Below are positions 25,181-39,440 of a stretch of 64,000 nucleotides of DNA, piece by piece. This DNA comes from Penelope pileata (lineage: Eukaryota; Chordata; Aves; Galliformes; Cracidae), in assembly GCA_013396635.1 (NCBI GenBank), contig WBMW01003957.1, positions 203,598 through 267,597 on the forward strand, given 5' to 3'. The position numbers and the translations under genes are program-made. The notes beneath the pieces were generated by a model. That model searched no databases, was not told the origin of the DNA, and was given only the letters and a program-made list of their open reading frames with translations. Position 1 is the first letter of the stretch. Each line of letters opens with the position of its first letter.

Positions 25181-26653
25181 AATACACAGTTAGGCTCGCA
25201 AAAAAACTACAAAAAAATGCATGCAGAATAAACCAATGCAATCAACCACTGAGAACTTAAAAATTTTTTTTAAAGTAAATAAAAATTAAAAAAATTCAGG
25301 CCTCCACAAATTACAGCCTATCTTGCTATAGCCAAAGGATTAATATCCAAAATAATCCCACTGCTAATCTTGACTGTTCTTCACTGCAAAGGTTTAGACT
25401 GATCTCTGAAATTCTTTTTGCATAACAAACTTGTTCAATGTCCCTTGTGTTTAAACAATCTGTATTGGCATACAGTATCATTAATAACCAAGTGGAGTAT
25501 TTTGAGGATGCATAAACTTCAGCAAACTAAGCCTGCACTTTCATTTCATTGTTCACATAATTGCAGTTAGCCACACCATAATGTTTAAGCAAAACTGCAC
25601 AGAAATAAAATTACTTTGTTGATGAAGTACAAATAACTGCTTAAAAGGCAGAAGAATAGAGCATCACAGAAGCAGCTATTTGAGGCAGAGATCCATTCCT
25701 TGGTATAACCTTTCAGGTTAAATACAATATGATGTTTATTTGCAGAGCTATAAGCCTGATTACTGAAGTAACAGTTAATCTAGGATAAGCTATTTCAGAG
25801 TTAACAGGGTCCACCCTCAAACTTTATCCATCTACCACTCCTCCTTCATTGCAGGAAACTTTCCACACAGGGTCAGCTATTGCAACTGCCACATGAAAGC
25901 TAAAGATATAACAGCGTGTATCTTTAGTATACCTTGGAAGAACAAGCAACAGTTTGGTTTATCCTTAAGGTCTGACCCACAGCTATCGGAATGAGGAGTT
26001 CTACTCCATGCAAGCAGAACAGCTACCAGAGTCTGCACTGCAAACTACTGTCAGTTACATGCACGATTGGAAGGCCTAACCCAACAGGGTGACATACACC
26101 ACACCGGCATAACTGACCAGTTCACGAAGTGGAAGGGCACTGCAGTTGTCAACATGAGGGTAGGCGATACTGTATCAAATTTGATGACAGCTTTCAATAA
26201 AGAAACAGCTCAACTTTCTCGTCTACTACTGAGAAATTTCTCTTAAAGAGATCTTTCATCAGCAGGGTTATCTCCTTGCTGCATATACCACCCTCTCCTT
26301 TGCTGTAAAAGGGACTGCAATGACTCATTCTCTCCCACCAACTTTTCCAAAACAAATCCTTCTGGAAAGCCTCTGGACTGCATTACAAGACAAGGAGATG
26401 ATGAGTAGAAGGTTGCAACTGAGAGATACTGCACACACTACAAAGAGTTAAATGTCACAGCAGTACTGTTTAAAAGGCTGAGTAAGTCTTCCCGAAATTA
26501 GATAAAACACTGGTAGCACTGCCAGGGAGAAACAATTCAAGTTAATTCAAGAAATTAATAAAATATAAATGAAAAAACACGGTACGTTAATCTCCAAATA
26601 TAGCTAAGTCAGTCTATATGCAAACCCTAGACTAACAGTGATATTTTATTTTA

Positions 26654-26687
26654 GTTTATTTTAAAAAAAAGTTTATTTTAAAAAAAA
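26654..26687. repeat. Tandem duplication, 17 bp x 2
   Basis: The unit gtttattttaaaaaaaa occurs twice head to tail without mismatch, with a partial third copy on the left. It is intronic. Confidence 0.95.
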
Positions 26688-27125
26688 GTGTCTTTAAACC
26701 AAAATAAAGGGAGATTAATTACGATTTGTACGAACAGACTACAGAACTATTTTAAAGTACATTTATTGACAACTCCCTACCAACTACTACAAGCAAGAAA
26801 TCAAAGAAATCAAATCAAATTTGATTTTATTATCGAATATGTTTACACTGGAACTAGGAAATCCAGGTCTACTTAACCGCTAAGCTTTCCCTCTTCGCAC
26901 TTCTTATATTTCCTCCCTTAATATTGGTAGTTCAAAAAAAATGGTATACAACAGCACAGGTTAAAAGCCTTCAAATATTAGTTCAGTAATATTCAACACT
27001 GTCAAGCTAGAAATAGGTCAACAACCTACGGCTGTTTGGAAAAACTGAAGCCATGTTAGCAATGACCTAGTGCCAACACATGTATTTACATATACAGTAT
27101 TTAAAATTAAAGACGAAATTCTTAC

Positions 27126-27261
27126 CAAGGCTGGAAACCACAGAGCTTTCTTTTTATCCACACTGAAGCAGTCCACACACACAACTTTTCCTAATAACTC
27201 ATCACTTTTTCTGTCATCTTCATCTTCATCGCTGGAAGAGGATGAAGATTCTTCTTCAGGA
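27126..27261 (-). CDS. ARID4B: ARID4B coding exon: Ser/Asp/Glu linker and start of RBB1NT/PWWP-like domain
   Basis: A 136-nt exon encodes PEEESSSSSSDEDEDDRK, then SDELLGKVVCVD, and ends KKALWFPAL (visible residues 147-192). The serine/acidic run has the look of casein-kinase-2 sites (inference). LLGKVVCVD begins the RBB1NT/PWWP-like domain. Human ARID4B reads RKQIDELLGK, while this copy reads RKSDELLGK, one residue shorter. The phase is 2 to 0, with acceptor gttcag and donor gtaaga. Confidence 0.96.
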
Positions 27262-30200
27262 CTGAACAACAGAAAAAGACTTAAAACTCAACCACTCAAA
27301 TCTCTTGCCTACTGTCATTACAAGTGATCCAAAGCTAACTGTCAAAAATAGCAAATAATAGTGACTTGAATGGTTAAGTGTTTTAAAGTAGAAATGAATA
27401 AAAATACAAATATAATTATGACCTTTTAAGTAAAAAAAATATAGTAAGAACTAAAACATTACAAACTCAGAAATGCATACCTACACATAATACGTGCCAG
27501 AAAAACAACAGAACAACACGCATCAACAGGGAAGAACGGACATGCACTGTCAAGGCATTCAAAATCTTAATTCTGCTCTAGTGAAAGACTTCTCAAAAAT
27601 ATTGGCAGTTGTAGTTTTGAAGCAACATTAATTTAAACTGATTTATCTCTCTGTGCTTTTAACTTTAACAGCCATAGACTATAAGCCTGCTGTCGTCTGT
27701 CATGCAGAACAGAAAGCTATTTTGAGAAAGGACAAATCTCCAAATCTCTGAAGAAACATCAGCTACAAAGATAAATAACAAGGAGAAAAAAGTCTATTTA
27801 TCCCAAAATACTCCTTCCAAAATCTGCACTGATACGTTTCAATGACTGTTTCAATTTCACACTGAATGAAGTGTTGGAATACAAGTAGACGAGCAAAGCT
27901 GAAAATACATTTTGACTGCAAAAATGTTCCAGGTCATTGTTTTGGCAATTACAGGATAAAGTTATACCTGGTTTTAAACTTATGGAGACTTCAAGTATAG
28001 GAAATAGCTCCAACTAAAATTAAGTGCACCAGGTAAAAAAAATATATATATATATTCAGTACTAGTGGCTATATATGCACAGCTATTTTTCTATTATATT
28101 TTTGACTACTCACTTTGAAGGTTAACTCTCAAGAAAACACACCGCATGTTCAATAAGCTTTTAAATTCTGCATTATATGCCATCTTCCATTTTTCACATA
28201 ACTACTCCTGTGCCCAAAGCTCAACATTAACAGAAGACTCACAGCTAGCATTTGCTTAGCAAACAACAGCTGTTTTACAGCCTAAGCTGAATTACTGTGT
28301 TTCATTTTCCCCACTCCAATTTTACATCATTTGCAGTGTTGATAAAAAAAAGTTGGGGAAAAAGAATGCCTTTAAGTAGTGATTTTTTTAAAAAATACAG
28401 TATGAAAGTCTTTCAAGATGCTTCTTGGGGTTAGAGAAGCTCTTCTAGACAGAGAATAAAAAGTCAAGGGCAAGAGAAAGCAAGGACTACCTTAGAGAGA
28501 TTACAATCTAGCTCAGTTTACCAGCATCCATAGAATTCATCTTTTTACTCAGTTTAGTCAGTATGAACCGTAAGATAAAAATAACTGTGTAGTTTCTGTC
28601 ATAACAACATCCGGTACAGTTAGGGAAACAGAGACAAAAACAACTCAGACACTAAGGAGGCTGCAATCATGTTTGCTGTGGTACATGCCAGCTTGTTCAA
28701 TCTTTTTCCTTCAATACGTCACAACTGTACAACAACATTCAAGTTTGTATTATCTGCACAAATACAGAGCAATATTCAGTATCAATTACAATAAAAAAGA
28801 CAAAGCATGAAAGGATAATCCAAGCATGCTAACTCCTTCTCCATCCCTGCCACTACCACCTCAAAACTTCAAAAACGACCAAAACGAGAGACACTGGAAT
28901 ATTGCATGCTTTTTCACGACCAACTACCATGAATTCCAGCACCAAGGAAATCAAATCGCTATTTTTGATCTTTATTTTTCTACCAACAAGCTTTGCTGCA
29001 AACGATAATATTGTTCATGTATTATTTCTAAAAGCTCTTCAGAGACCTTGTAAAAAGAAACCAAAAGACTACATGAGGTTTCCAGCACCTTCTACAAAGA
29101 CTTCAGGTCAGCTAGACGAAGCCTGTGTTGTTACGGTTTTAGTTTGAGCTCAGATTGTGGAGGCCCACTTGTCAATACCTGCCACTATTTTAAATACTGG
29201 TGACATGAAGACAATGTAATACTTGCATTCAGCAATACAGCAAAAACTGACTTTCAGTCTCAGTGCTGAACACTTCTCATACTGCTTGCTAGGTTTTATG
29301 TTTTTTTTTTTTCTTGAGCCTGAACATACAACAATAAAAAAAATGAAACAATGAGAGCTTCACAATGGAATAAAAGCATGGATTATAGAGACATTAAACT
29401 TACATATGATTGGATCTCCTTCCCCGGTTTGTTTTCTTTCCTATAACAGGAGTCCCAAAGTGTTCAGGATTTGTGAGTGGAAGCTGATCTAATGTCTGTG
29501 GAGATGAAAAAACGCATATACATACACACACAAGAACTGGCATAAGTTATTCTCCAAACTGTACACTTGTAGCACCTGTTTAAAGTAACTTTGTCAATAC
29601 AGGCCCTCTCACAACAGAAGAAAAGAAGCTACAGCAGAGATGTCACTGCTTTAATTTTAAAAAGCTGCATGCACTGTGGGTTTGGTTTCATGGGTTTTGT
29701 TTGTTTTTTAAAGCACTCCTTTTCCCCTGAATCCAAGCAAAATTAATTCTCATCCTACACACACACAAACATGTATTTCACAAAATGACCATTGAAAGTC
29801 AGAGAATCAAGTACCAGGTATCCTGCTGACCTGGGATACTCCATCTCTACAGGATGAGTTTTCTATCTCTGTCCTATTACCAAACTAACTGCCTAATCTA
29901 CTTAGAAACGAAAGGTCCCCCTATAAATTGAAACAGCAAGACAACTCAGTAGCAGTAAACATGACTATACATATTTTGTTAATAAATCAGTTTGATATAG
30001 GACAAAGATTTCAAAACAATTTTAAAGTTGGTCCAATATCGAATATTAGCAACAAAGCAAGAGGGAGAGAAGAAAACTTCCTCCAATCAGCAACACTGCT
30101 AAAACATCAACACAAGGACCTCAAGGACCTCCAGTATCTTCAAGGTTGCTGTTACCTGTTTAAAATAATCACTGAAAATTTGAAGGCTGCTGGTACACAG

Positions 30201-30750
30201 ACTTTTGTCATTTTTGTATTAGACACCTCTTTTTTTCCCCCGCTTTGAAAGGAGGCATAATGTCCTCCAAAGTAAACATGTTCCTCTGAATCATACTTCT
30301 GAGTTATGTGCACTGATCTTTCAAGTTTATCAGCTATAAAACAATTTCATCACTTAAAATCCTACAGTACTTCATTACAGCTAAAGATGCACATTTATTA
30401 TGTACGATATCAGGATTTTTTGCAACAAATATTTACAGATTCTTCTTTTTAACATGTAAAGTAAAGTCAGTGTGATGGCTACTTTTTGTGCATTCCACAA
30501 TTCATGGACCATTAATAATATACAAAGCGAAAAACAGGAAATGTTGATTTTACTCATTAACTGACAAAGTTTAGTGAAATTCGGCTGTATTTCTTGGTTT
30601 TAAAAAACAACAAGCCAAACCTTGTGAGGTGTATTTTACATAATCACTATTTTTAGCATGGATGTACATAACATATTTTTAGTACCTTGTTCTTCAATAT
30701 TTTAAATTTGTCTTAAAAAAAAAGTTGTGGTATTAAAACTGTTCAATTAC
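27262..30750. other. ARID4B introns flanking the 29404-29495 exon
   Basis: Apart from the exon at 29404-29495, this stretch is AT-rich non-coding sequence. A short (TA)n run lies near 28040-28055. No gene or repeat family is recognised. Confidence 0.8.
29404..29495 (-). CDS. ARID4B: ARID4B coding exon: linker after Tudor region
   Basis: A 92-nt exon encodes TLDQLPLTNPEHFGTPVIGK then KTNRGRRSNH and two bases of the next codon (visible residues 117-146). The acceptor is ccacag and the donor a strong gtaagt. It joins the Tudor region to the serine/acidic linker. The basic KKTNRGRRS patch could contribute nuclear targeting or DNA contact, which is an inference from composition only. Confidence 0.96.
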
Positions 30751-30830
30751 CTCACTTTCAGCAAAATGCCGCTCTCCTTTCAAACACAGTGAGGAGCGTC
30801 TAAGAGTCTTCTCATCACCATCATCAAATA
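30751..30830 (-). CDS. ARID4B: ARID4B coding exon: end of Tudor region
   Basis: An 80-nt exon completes the split Val and encodes FDDGDEKTLRRSSLCLKGER followed by HFAESE (visible residues 90-116). It ends in phase 0 with donor gtaatt, and the acceptor is gacag. The FDDGDEKTLRR motif closes the Tudor repeat and is almost invariant between ARID4A and ARID4B. The ARID4B reading comes from its neighbours. Confidence 0.96.
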
Positions 30831-33800
30831 CTGTCACCAAGTAAGAAGTAAGGCAAGGGAGAAAAGAAAGAAACATTTATTTTTTTGAAAATGAGGTTAT
30901 CAGTAATTAACTTTAGGTCTCATACTTTCTGACACCATCTTCCTGTAGCCAGTGCTTAAAACAAAACTGTATCTAGATACTACTAGATATCCAGTAAAGC
31001 ATTTGCACAAAATGACCAAATACTTAAGCTCCTGTCTCACTATAGCTGCTACTCTGCGCTTGCAAGTGTTAAACGGAATATTAACAAATCAATAGTTGAG
31101 CACATAGAATTCATAGATCAAGACACAAGAAATCAAAATCAATGCAAGCTAGAAATGAAAAAAAATTCTTCCAGCATTTTCAATTTTTACATAATATTAT
31201 TACAAGATCAAGGTTTCTACTATCTTCAACTGGAAGCTACGTAAATTATAGAGAAACAGATGGACATTCAGAGAAAAAAGCTACTGCTAACTGTTACTTG
31301 AAAGTTCAGAGTTTATCTCTGACGACTTCATCTAACTTATCTACAAATTGGTAGTGACATCAGCTTAAGTAAGATGACACCAGGCAATGCTCAAAGCACA
31401 ATCAGCAAAATCAGCTGCAGTGAGAGAACTGCGGAGGAGCTCCTGGCTTCTCGACTCTGCTACTTACGTTGTCCCTAGCCTCTGCTATCTCTAGCAACTG
31501 AACAAGGTCAACTGGAAACAAGTTTGTAGAACAGTTGGCTTTGGCTACATAATTTTTCCATTTAAATCCAGAAATACACTGCACACATTCAAGATGTCAT
31601 CTTCAGAAGTCGATAAACTTGTTGTATAAAAAAAGTAAACTTTTATTAAGTTGATGACTTTTATCAAGTTGATGAAAATTTGGTGATGAGTTTTAACTCA
31701 CTTTATGCTTGCACTCTTCAGTGAGCCAAGAACCGACCTCCTCTCTGGCCCCCAACACTGATGACAATTATACTCTTGTCCCTGCACTGCTGTGACCTTA
31801 AAGACTTTGGGGGCAGGGAAACAACCCCAGGATTAAATTACAAGATTACATTAGAAGTTAAAGTTTCATCAAGTTCTTAACATCTCTTTCACCTTTATTC
31901 AGGCTTTCTCTTCTGTCAATCAACGGTACTGCTGAGCTTGATTCTGATAATCTCATTAAAATTCAATCATGTAGTAGAGAAGTGAAAATACATAAACATT
32001 TTTACAAAAAAGAGTCAAAGTAACAGTGTTCAGAGAATGGCTGTCAACCAGCAAAAGATGCCTGGCAAGATTAGAGCTTAGTTTTCAGGCACCTCATCAA
32101 ATAGTGGGTGCCACAGTCTAGTTTCAACATCTGCTAATTAAAATATACAAAAGCACCACAAAACTCCTATTATTTATTTGATATAAAAGTAACTAGCACC
32201 TAGTTCTGGAATTTTTTTTCCAATTCTTATATAATCCACTACTATTGATAAACAAAAAACCCTACCCCTTGTAATCACCATTCTGTGTTTTACACAGAAA
32301 CTGCTAAGTACAGTTTAATGATAAAATAGCAATTATATATGCATAGCTGACACTTAAAAATTTGTTGAAGTAGTATCAAGGGCAAGAAGTTGCAAAAGAG
32401 CTTACATAGATTTTTGAGGTGCATCTCAAATGGTCAACACATAATTAAGCCCTCCCTCAGTTAAGTGAAGTAGAAGGCAGCAGGTTCCCAATTCAGTTAG
32501 TGTTAATTAATGTAACTGAGTGTCCTTACATAATGAGAGATTAAAAAAAAGTCTATCCTCTTCAAGGGATAAGCTGACTACAACAGGGGAAAACCGATTC
32601 AGAGCTAGGTAGGTAGCCAGGTTGTGTATCCTACGTAGTAATCTGTTTGTGGCCTCTCCCCTGTCAGAGGGATCCTTAATCTTGTTCCATAACACGAACA
32701 CAGTCAGTGGAACATCTGCCTTAGAGACTTGTGTGGCCATTGTAGTGTATATGAATTCAATGCACATGAAATTCAAATCTAACCAGACACGCTCAAAACT
32801 ATCTACTGAGCAGACATACAAATGTTTATTTCATTTAAAAACACTTTACCTGAAACAGCAAGAAAGGAAAAAAGCAAAAGCAACAACACAATGATGAAAA
32901 AAGCGCAGAAGGTGGTATGACTACTTCTATACATGTACCCTGGTTATTAATTCTATGCACTACTGCCGCAGCAGCACAGATAGTGATATGTTAACTCATG
33001 AAATGCTACTGCTTCAGATCTGTCCTTATACAAAGTTTTGTTTACCAAATCTAAGTAATTTGATCCATAAAATCAGTAATAAGTACTTTGATACTTCTCA
33101 ACAAATAAAAGGATAACATTAGATAACCCCGGTGGTTAAGAAGTGTGCTGATCCTGAAATTTGTTAAGTACCGACTATTCCTTGAAGCAGGACTTTCACT
33201 TGGATCTGCAAAGTCATCGCTGCCTATACAGATAATTTCGAACCCACCCAACTCACCCTCCTGACAAAGATTATTCTAATCATCTACTGCTAGAGTCAGA
33301 TCTCTCTTAAATGCATTACACAGTCAGCAGCTGTGATGCTTTTACTGATTCTACAAGGTCAACATGCTATTGTCTGTTTTTATCTACAAAATAAGGTACT
33401 TAGTCTCAACTCTTAGATCTCTCTTCTGCTCTTCAAGTGCAGGACTTTGGACAGAAATCTACTTTGATTTACAAACCAGTTCTATGACACCTACCTTCAG
33501 AATTCAATTTGCACTGGCTTCCATCTTATTCTTCTTGCTGAACTGCTAAGCTCATGCTTTCTCAGAAGCACAAGCATGTACATACAACACAGTTCTAACG
33601 CCAGCTATACCATTCTGTTCTTAAAAGCTCTCATATCTGGTCTACCTCTATACTCCTTATCCAAACTATCTACAGTGTCAATTTGTGCCTTTTTACCCCA
33701 TGTTTCACCTATCCTGAGCCACGTCCCTCCTTTACTCGTACCTTGTACTTCAGCAAGAAAAATGAAATATTTTCTACAACACTTATCTGGAAGATGAAAT

Positions 33801-34700
33801 CTATATTCACAGTTCTATTCCTTTCTGAAAGACCTAAGGCTGGGAAAAATCCCTCCCTGGTTGTTCAAAAACACTTTAGCAGACACAAACTTTAGTATCT
33901 CAATACAAGTCAGTCCTGATAAGGTTCTTTCAAGATCTGGTCCTCATATTTCCACGTTCAGGATATCTATCAACGAGATGCAACTTCTCAGGAACCAACA
34001 CACATCCTGTTACAGCTTTAAGATTACCAGCGCACAGATGGAAGATATGTTATCATTCTACCATTGACCTGTTCTCCCTAGGACAGATTGATCTACTGGT
34101 ACGTAGCATCAAAGAGTAAAACTCATGTATCTAAAGCCTATGAAAAATTAATAATAATCAAGTTTTGCTTGTGGGCATGTGGATGTATCATCTAAAGTCT
34201 GAAATGTCACATTCTAGAATAGGGAAAATGAACAAGAAGACTTCAAAAATAAATAACATTAGAAAAAACCCACAAGCTATGTCTTTGATTTTATAGCAGT
34301 TGTTATCAGGTCAAAGTCTAGAAGTAGGGAAAAGTAAGTATTGTAATTTGTTTTTAAAAAAATTTTTTTGAAGCATGACATACTTTGCTTTGGAATATTT
34401 AATAGTAGTGTATTAAATGCCTAATAAGTACCCAATTATAGAGCAGCTCACTAAGTCTTTTTTTCACATCTCAGTTTCACATAATGATGGATGAATTTCC
34501 TTATAAAAACAAAAAAAACCTGATATTTTGTTGTGTTTTTTTTTTTTTTTTTTTCCTTTTTCTCTTCTATACAGACTTGGAATATAAAAGCATCTCCATA
34601 AAATTTTTCACAACATGCTTAAGATATGTCCAAGAAAAATACAGGCCACTGTCTTATTTAAGTCAACAGTTCTGTTCGAATAGTTAACAATTTATCTTAC
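30831..34700. other. ARID4B intron (3.9 kb)
   Basis: Only unique-looking AT-rich sequence is seen here, with a 19-T run at about 34536-34554. A minus-strand frame of 104 codons at 32507-32821 is not recognised and shows no exon-like splice context. Confidence 0.8.
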
Positions 34701-34791
34701 CTACAGTATACCAACTCGCATCTGTTAATTTGTTGATAACTGCTTCCTGGTAAGTTCCATCTGGATTCTTCACTTCCACAACAGTTCCCAC
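34701..34791 (-). CDS. ARID4B: ARID4B coding exon: Tudor region
   Basis: A 91-nt exon begins VGTVVEVKNPDG and ends TDASWYTV (visible residues 60-89 plus one base). The donor is GTAG|gtaag and the acceptor tttag|GTGGG. SWYTV is the aromatic strand of the second Tudor motif. Compared with human (VGAIVEVKNLDGAYQ), there are a few conservative changes (GTVV, NPDGTYQ). Phase 1 at its 3' end matches the two leading bases of the exon at 30751-30830. Confidence 0.96.
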
Positions 34792-35386
34792 CTAAAATAC
34801 AAAAGCCACTTAGCACTGGAAAGCTTTTAGAACAGACAATGAAGTTAACACTTTCATATTCAACAAACAAAGTTAAGTAATGTAGACACAGTTAAACATA
34901 CTACACTTTTGCGGCTTCATTTGAATCTGTTTGTACTCCTCAAAACTCTCTTTCATTCCCTTAAAATAAGCCAGCCAACTGAGCTGATTATTGTCTGCCA
35001 GCAGGTGGGGAACAAGAACCAGTCTGAGTGATGTCATTCTCTTGTATAAGAGTGCCCAACAAATCCTCGAGCTAAGTTTTCCAAAGCAACAGCAGCTAAA
35101 AATCAGCACCAGCCAAACTTCTTAGCATTAAGGCCAAGAAGAACAAAGAGGGTTGCGTCAGCCAGTATGCTGTATCCCCTTTAACTACAGAGGGGAAAGT
35201 TAACATGAGAAGGAAGAGTATACTAATTTAGCACTGCAGCATTACCTTCTTATGCTTCACAGTACTATCTAGCCTGTGTAATAAAATGATCCTTCTACTT
35301 TCACCTCGTATTGCATATACACATTTATTTCAAACACTGAAGGATGTTTTTCAAAGCGTTTGCAAGATGTAAAACAAATTTATTAC

Positions 35387-35452
35387 CTTTAAAGGGCCCT
35401 TTATGTGGTCATCCTGTACTTCCACTGTTGAAGAATCATGCCTAAAAGTTAC
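35387..35452 (-). CDS. ARID4B: ARID4B coding exon: Tudor region
   Basis: A 66-nt micro-exon encodes VTFRHDSSTVEVQDDHIKGP and two further residues (visible residues 38-59). It is in phase 0 at both ends, with an AG acceptor (ttttag) and a gtaata donor. It matches the HDSSTVEVQDDHIKGPLK stretch of ARID4B and differs from the KQDNTTQLVQDD version in ARID4A. It continues the Tudor region directly from the exon at 39441-39551. Confidence 0.95.
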
Positions 35453-38400
35453 CTAAAAAATATAAAGCAACTGACAATCACTTGATACAATTGAGCAGCA
35501 AAAGCACATGTCAACAGTCCGTCTCTTACTCATCTTGCAATTAGTCACCATAATCATTCCACTTGCTGAAACATCCATTCATATGTTTTAGAAATAAGAG
35601 GAGAATTCCAAATATTTTTTTGCCTCTCACAATAGACCTATTACCACTAAGGGAAGTGACAAACAACAGTTTACCAACACCGTTTAATGGCTCAAAAGAA
35701 TCTCTGCAGGTCTCTTAATGAATTCAATTGTGCTGCGTTAGCACCATACCAAGAAAGGAGGAAGTTTCAAAGTTCTGAGCATAAATAACTTAAAAAATGT
35801 TTATATTTCAGTGCTCTGAAATCAAACAACTTTAGCACTCATATCTAAACCCATATCATGTTTTTTTCGTTTTTTTTTTTCCCCGCTGTTGCTGATTAAA
35901 GTGCATTTTCCTCCCTACTAAAAGACCCACACAAAAGCACACAGGGTCCTGCTGTCAACTGAATGAAATGAACAACCCAAACAGAGTACTCTGGCCTTTC
36001 AGCTAACATCAGCCCAGCCAACAACAAGCTCGGAACTAGAAGCAAACGTCCACATAGCTAGGTTTTCAGTCTTCCAAAACTGAAATAAGTATACCCTCTA
36101 AGTATGTCTAAGGTGCTTTGTAGCTGAGAATGTGCTCTATCAGATAGTGCTGTTGTGCTCTTTGTATCTGTTGAAGTTTCCATGGAAATAAATAGGAAGC
36201 ATTACTTTTGGAAAGACCTACGTGCATTAGGTTGTAGGACCTGACTCATGAGAGTGCCAAAAGTTAGATTCACACTGTTGTTGAGGGTTCCTCTGCAGAA
36301 CACAGCAACACCAAGATTTGCTTCAGAACAGATAGCACACAAGTTCTGTACACAAGTGCACAACAGACAGAACACAAGTTCTCCTACTTAGACACCTCAG
36401 GAGGAAAGTCTAGGAGTTTTGTAGACCCTGAGAGTAGCAAACAGCTGACAACTGCACCTGTAGTTAAGAGGGAGGAGAGCCTACCTTAACTGGCTGGTTA
36501 GAAAATAAATGCACTAAAATGCTTTACTGCCCTAGAGGTGTTATTTCATGGAAGAGTTCTCTTGTTCATCTGCTGTTAAAACCTCAGCAATACCTACTGA
36601 AAGTATATTCTTTCCAGAGCTGTACCATCCCACCGACTGGTGGCAAGTAGCTCCTGTCTGCCGGATAGACACAAGTCATGCTTTGCTATCTGAAAGCCAC
36701 ACAAAGGATTCTGGATAAGGATTAAGAGAGCAAAAGTCACCTTTCTGAACTTCAGCCTGATAGGGACTTATCTAAAAATCAGAAGTTTGAAGTTCAGATG
36801 CAAAATAATCTCACATTTGTAGTTACTCAGAAGAAATATCCAGTATATTAATTCTGATTAGAGACAGTTCACCTTCTGTAATTATTTTAGATGCATTTTA
36901 TAGCAAAAAGGAATTCTATCCAAAACCATGAGTGAACCACAACGTACTAAAACGAGTACGCATCAAATTGCTATTCCTGAATGTTTTTTCTTTTTTAACA
37001 GATGCTTCACTACTTTATTTAATGACGACAGACACTAAAATCAGTTTCTTTTGAAATTTCTGTGAAGGGTGCCCAAATTCAAATTGAGAGTGTGGATGAC
37101 GGTGCTAGCTGTGTTTTAGAAGACACCGTCAAAATAAACTGGCTAAATAGCTCTTTAAGATAAGCTGCAACTGATGAAGAGGGAGTGGACTACTATTAAC
37201 ACTAAAAGTCTTGCTCTTCAGTCAAATTTATATTGCCTTCAACTTGCTTCACAAGTCCAGGCAGCTCTTAAGCTTTACTCCATTCCACGGCAATGTGTGC
37301 AATGCCGATACATTGCTTAAAGTAAAATTCTGTACTATGTACAGAAGTCCCCAAAGAATGCTAACCTGTGAAATATGGCACCTACTGATATTGAAATGAT
37401 AAACGCACTGCACTTGTGTTACATTAAATAAAGTTATTAAGTTGTTACTAAAGGCATTAAACTATACTGATGACAAAAAAGTTATTATGGAGGCATCCCT
37501 TAAAATTTTCTAGGAAGTGGGATTTCTGAGGAAGAAAGCAGTTAAAAGGTGAAGCAAATAAATGTATTTTATTTGCCTGAGGATAACATAACTCTATACT
37601 GAAAAAACGTTGTTACTATCCTCCCTTCCCAGAGCAAGTAGTTATGAAACTAAAATGAAAGCTTCAAACTAGAATTTCTGTTACGAAGTTAGCTGACTTT
37701 CCTGGCAAGTGAGAGAGAACTCCTAACACAAAGGCGACTAGGGCATCAGATGCGTTGAGGCCAGAGGAAAGTCTGCTAAACAAGTGGAAAGTAAATGCAG
37801 CAGGTGAACTACCAAAAAGCCAGGAAAAGTACACTTTATCGTAAGAATTCTTTTTAGAACTACTACTGGAGAAATCCTGCACTTATCAGAAATAGAGAAA
37901 AATCAAGGGGTCACCATTAAGTTGGAGGACCACACATTTCTGGTGGAAGCAAGTCAATGTAAAGAGATACTGTTACTGCACTCACAAACAAATGAAACAC
38001 CGTAACACAAAGCACATTACTCTACAAAGGAGTAACAGTATTGTGGCTTAACCACCTTAAGTTACACAGTAACACTGAAAACTCTCCCTTTCTCTCCTGC
38101 ACAGCTGTCCCACTTGAAGATTACCCTGCAAAACACTGCAGTGACAAGGCTGCAAGTAAGGCCAGACAGAAACATTTCTCAATGGACAACACTAAAGTGC
38201 AAGTGGCCATCGAGGAAGGTGGGCTGAAAGCCCTCTCAAGCCAACAGCAGTTAAGACTTCACGGATGTGAAGGCTCAACACAATTCCTGTACTTAAATAC
38301 TGATACTTCACAGCCTAAATACCAGTACTTAATAGCTTAAATTTAATGGTCCTGTTAAACATAAACCAGCTGATGCCATTAATAGTTATGACTTTTTAAA

Positions 38401-39440
38401 GATGTCAGATTTAAGACTAGCATCTTCTCATTACAGTTAACATTAATCATCAAATGTGACGATATCCTTCCCGTCAGGGCTTCTGTCGACAGGCTGTTCT
38501 CTCCCTTATCCATGCTATAAGCAAAATCAGCCAAGCACAGCACAACAGTTTATGATGGAAACTCTTCAATATCGGATTACCTCCACTCACAGTACAAACA
38601 TTTTTCACTTCTTCTCACAGTGTGCAACACAAATATTCTGCCACTGTAACTAAATTCTTTTTCCGTAAGTGCTTTTGATCCTTGGCCTGTTATACTTCCA
38701 CATAAGATTAAGGTGACCTGCTCCGTAATTAGAAGCTTTTAGGGCAACACTATCCCAACAGAAATGTAAGGCGTTTTTACAGCATGGACTTACTAGCTAA
38801 CAAAAACAAGCCCAAACATTGTTCTTTTTAATTCTAAAAAATGATATCTTAAATTCCCAATGAATGTTAAAACACCCCTCTTTCATTCCCTCCCCACAAT
38901 TTTTATTCATACTGCATGTGGCTTGCATCAATTCAGTTGGTCATTAACTAGTCACCAGAAAGATTAGGTGAGATTCCCTGCTTGCTATTCTGTAGGACTT
39001 AATACACCAACCCTGTTGCAAGACAGCAGGGCTTCATCTTATTCCTGAACCATTATCTAGTTGCCACTGCCAAATGGCAGTGACCCATGCCCCTGAAGTA
39101 AGAGAAACCACGTTAAATCTACTTTGAAGAGTTTGATCTATTTCCTCATGACATCGTCCCAAACACAAACTTATATTTGCCGTTTTAATCAATTACTTCA
39201 GGTCAGCCTATGGCACTGAAGGTCACAGATACTGGAGACAGACAGATGACAAAGCAGTGAAAGAAATAAGATATATTTAATTGCGTGGGCAGGGGTGTGG
39301 GAAGAACATCTCCTACCCCACAACAGCAACAAGCTTATTGTTATTGTAATGATTGCACTGCCAAACTCCAAGAAAAGGACTATTTTGAACATAAATGACT
39401 TCTTTTTCCCCCAAAAAAAGTTTGCAGGAAAACCACATAC
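35453..39440. other. ARID4B intron (4 kb)
   Basis: Unique AT-rich sequence with short T tracts near 35863-35880. The frame at 38041-38340 (99 codons, plus strand) is not recognised. I see no additional exon, and none is needed by the protein. Confidence 0.8.

Larger units (their letters stand above)
23496..27125. other. ARID4B intron
   Basis: This 3.6-kb intron holds an antisense CR1 fragment at 23893-24036, a T/ATT simple repeat at 25151-25180 and a 17-bp tandem duplication at 26654-26687. Nothing else is recognised. Confidence 0.85.

Noticed and set aside
32507..32821. Minus-strand frame of 104 codons in an ARID4B intron
   Set aside because: The phase and the protein sequence leave no room for an exon here, and it is not recognised as any protein.
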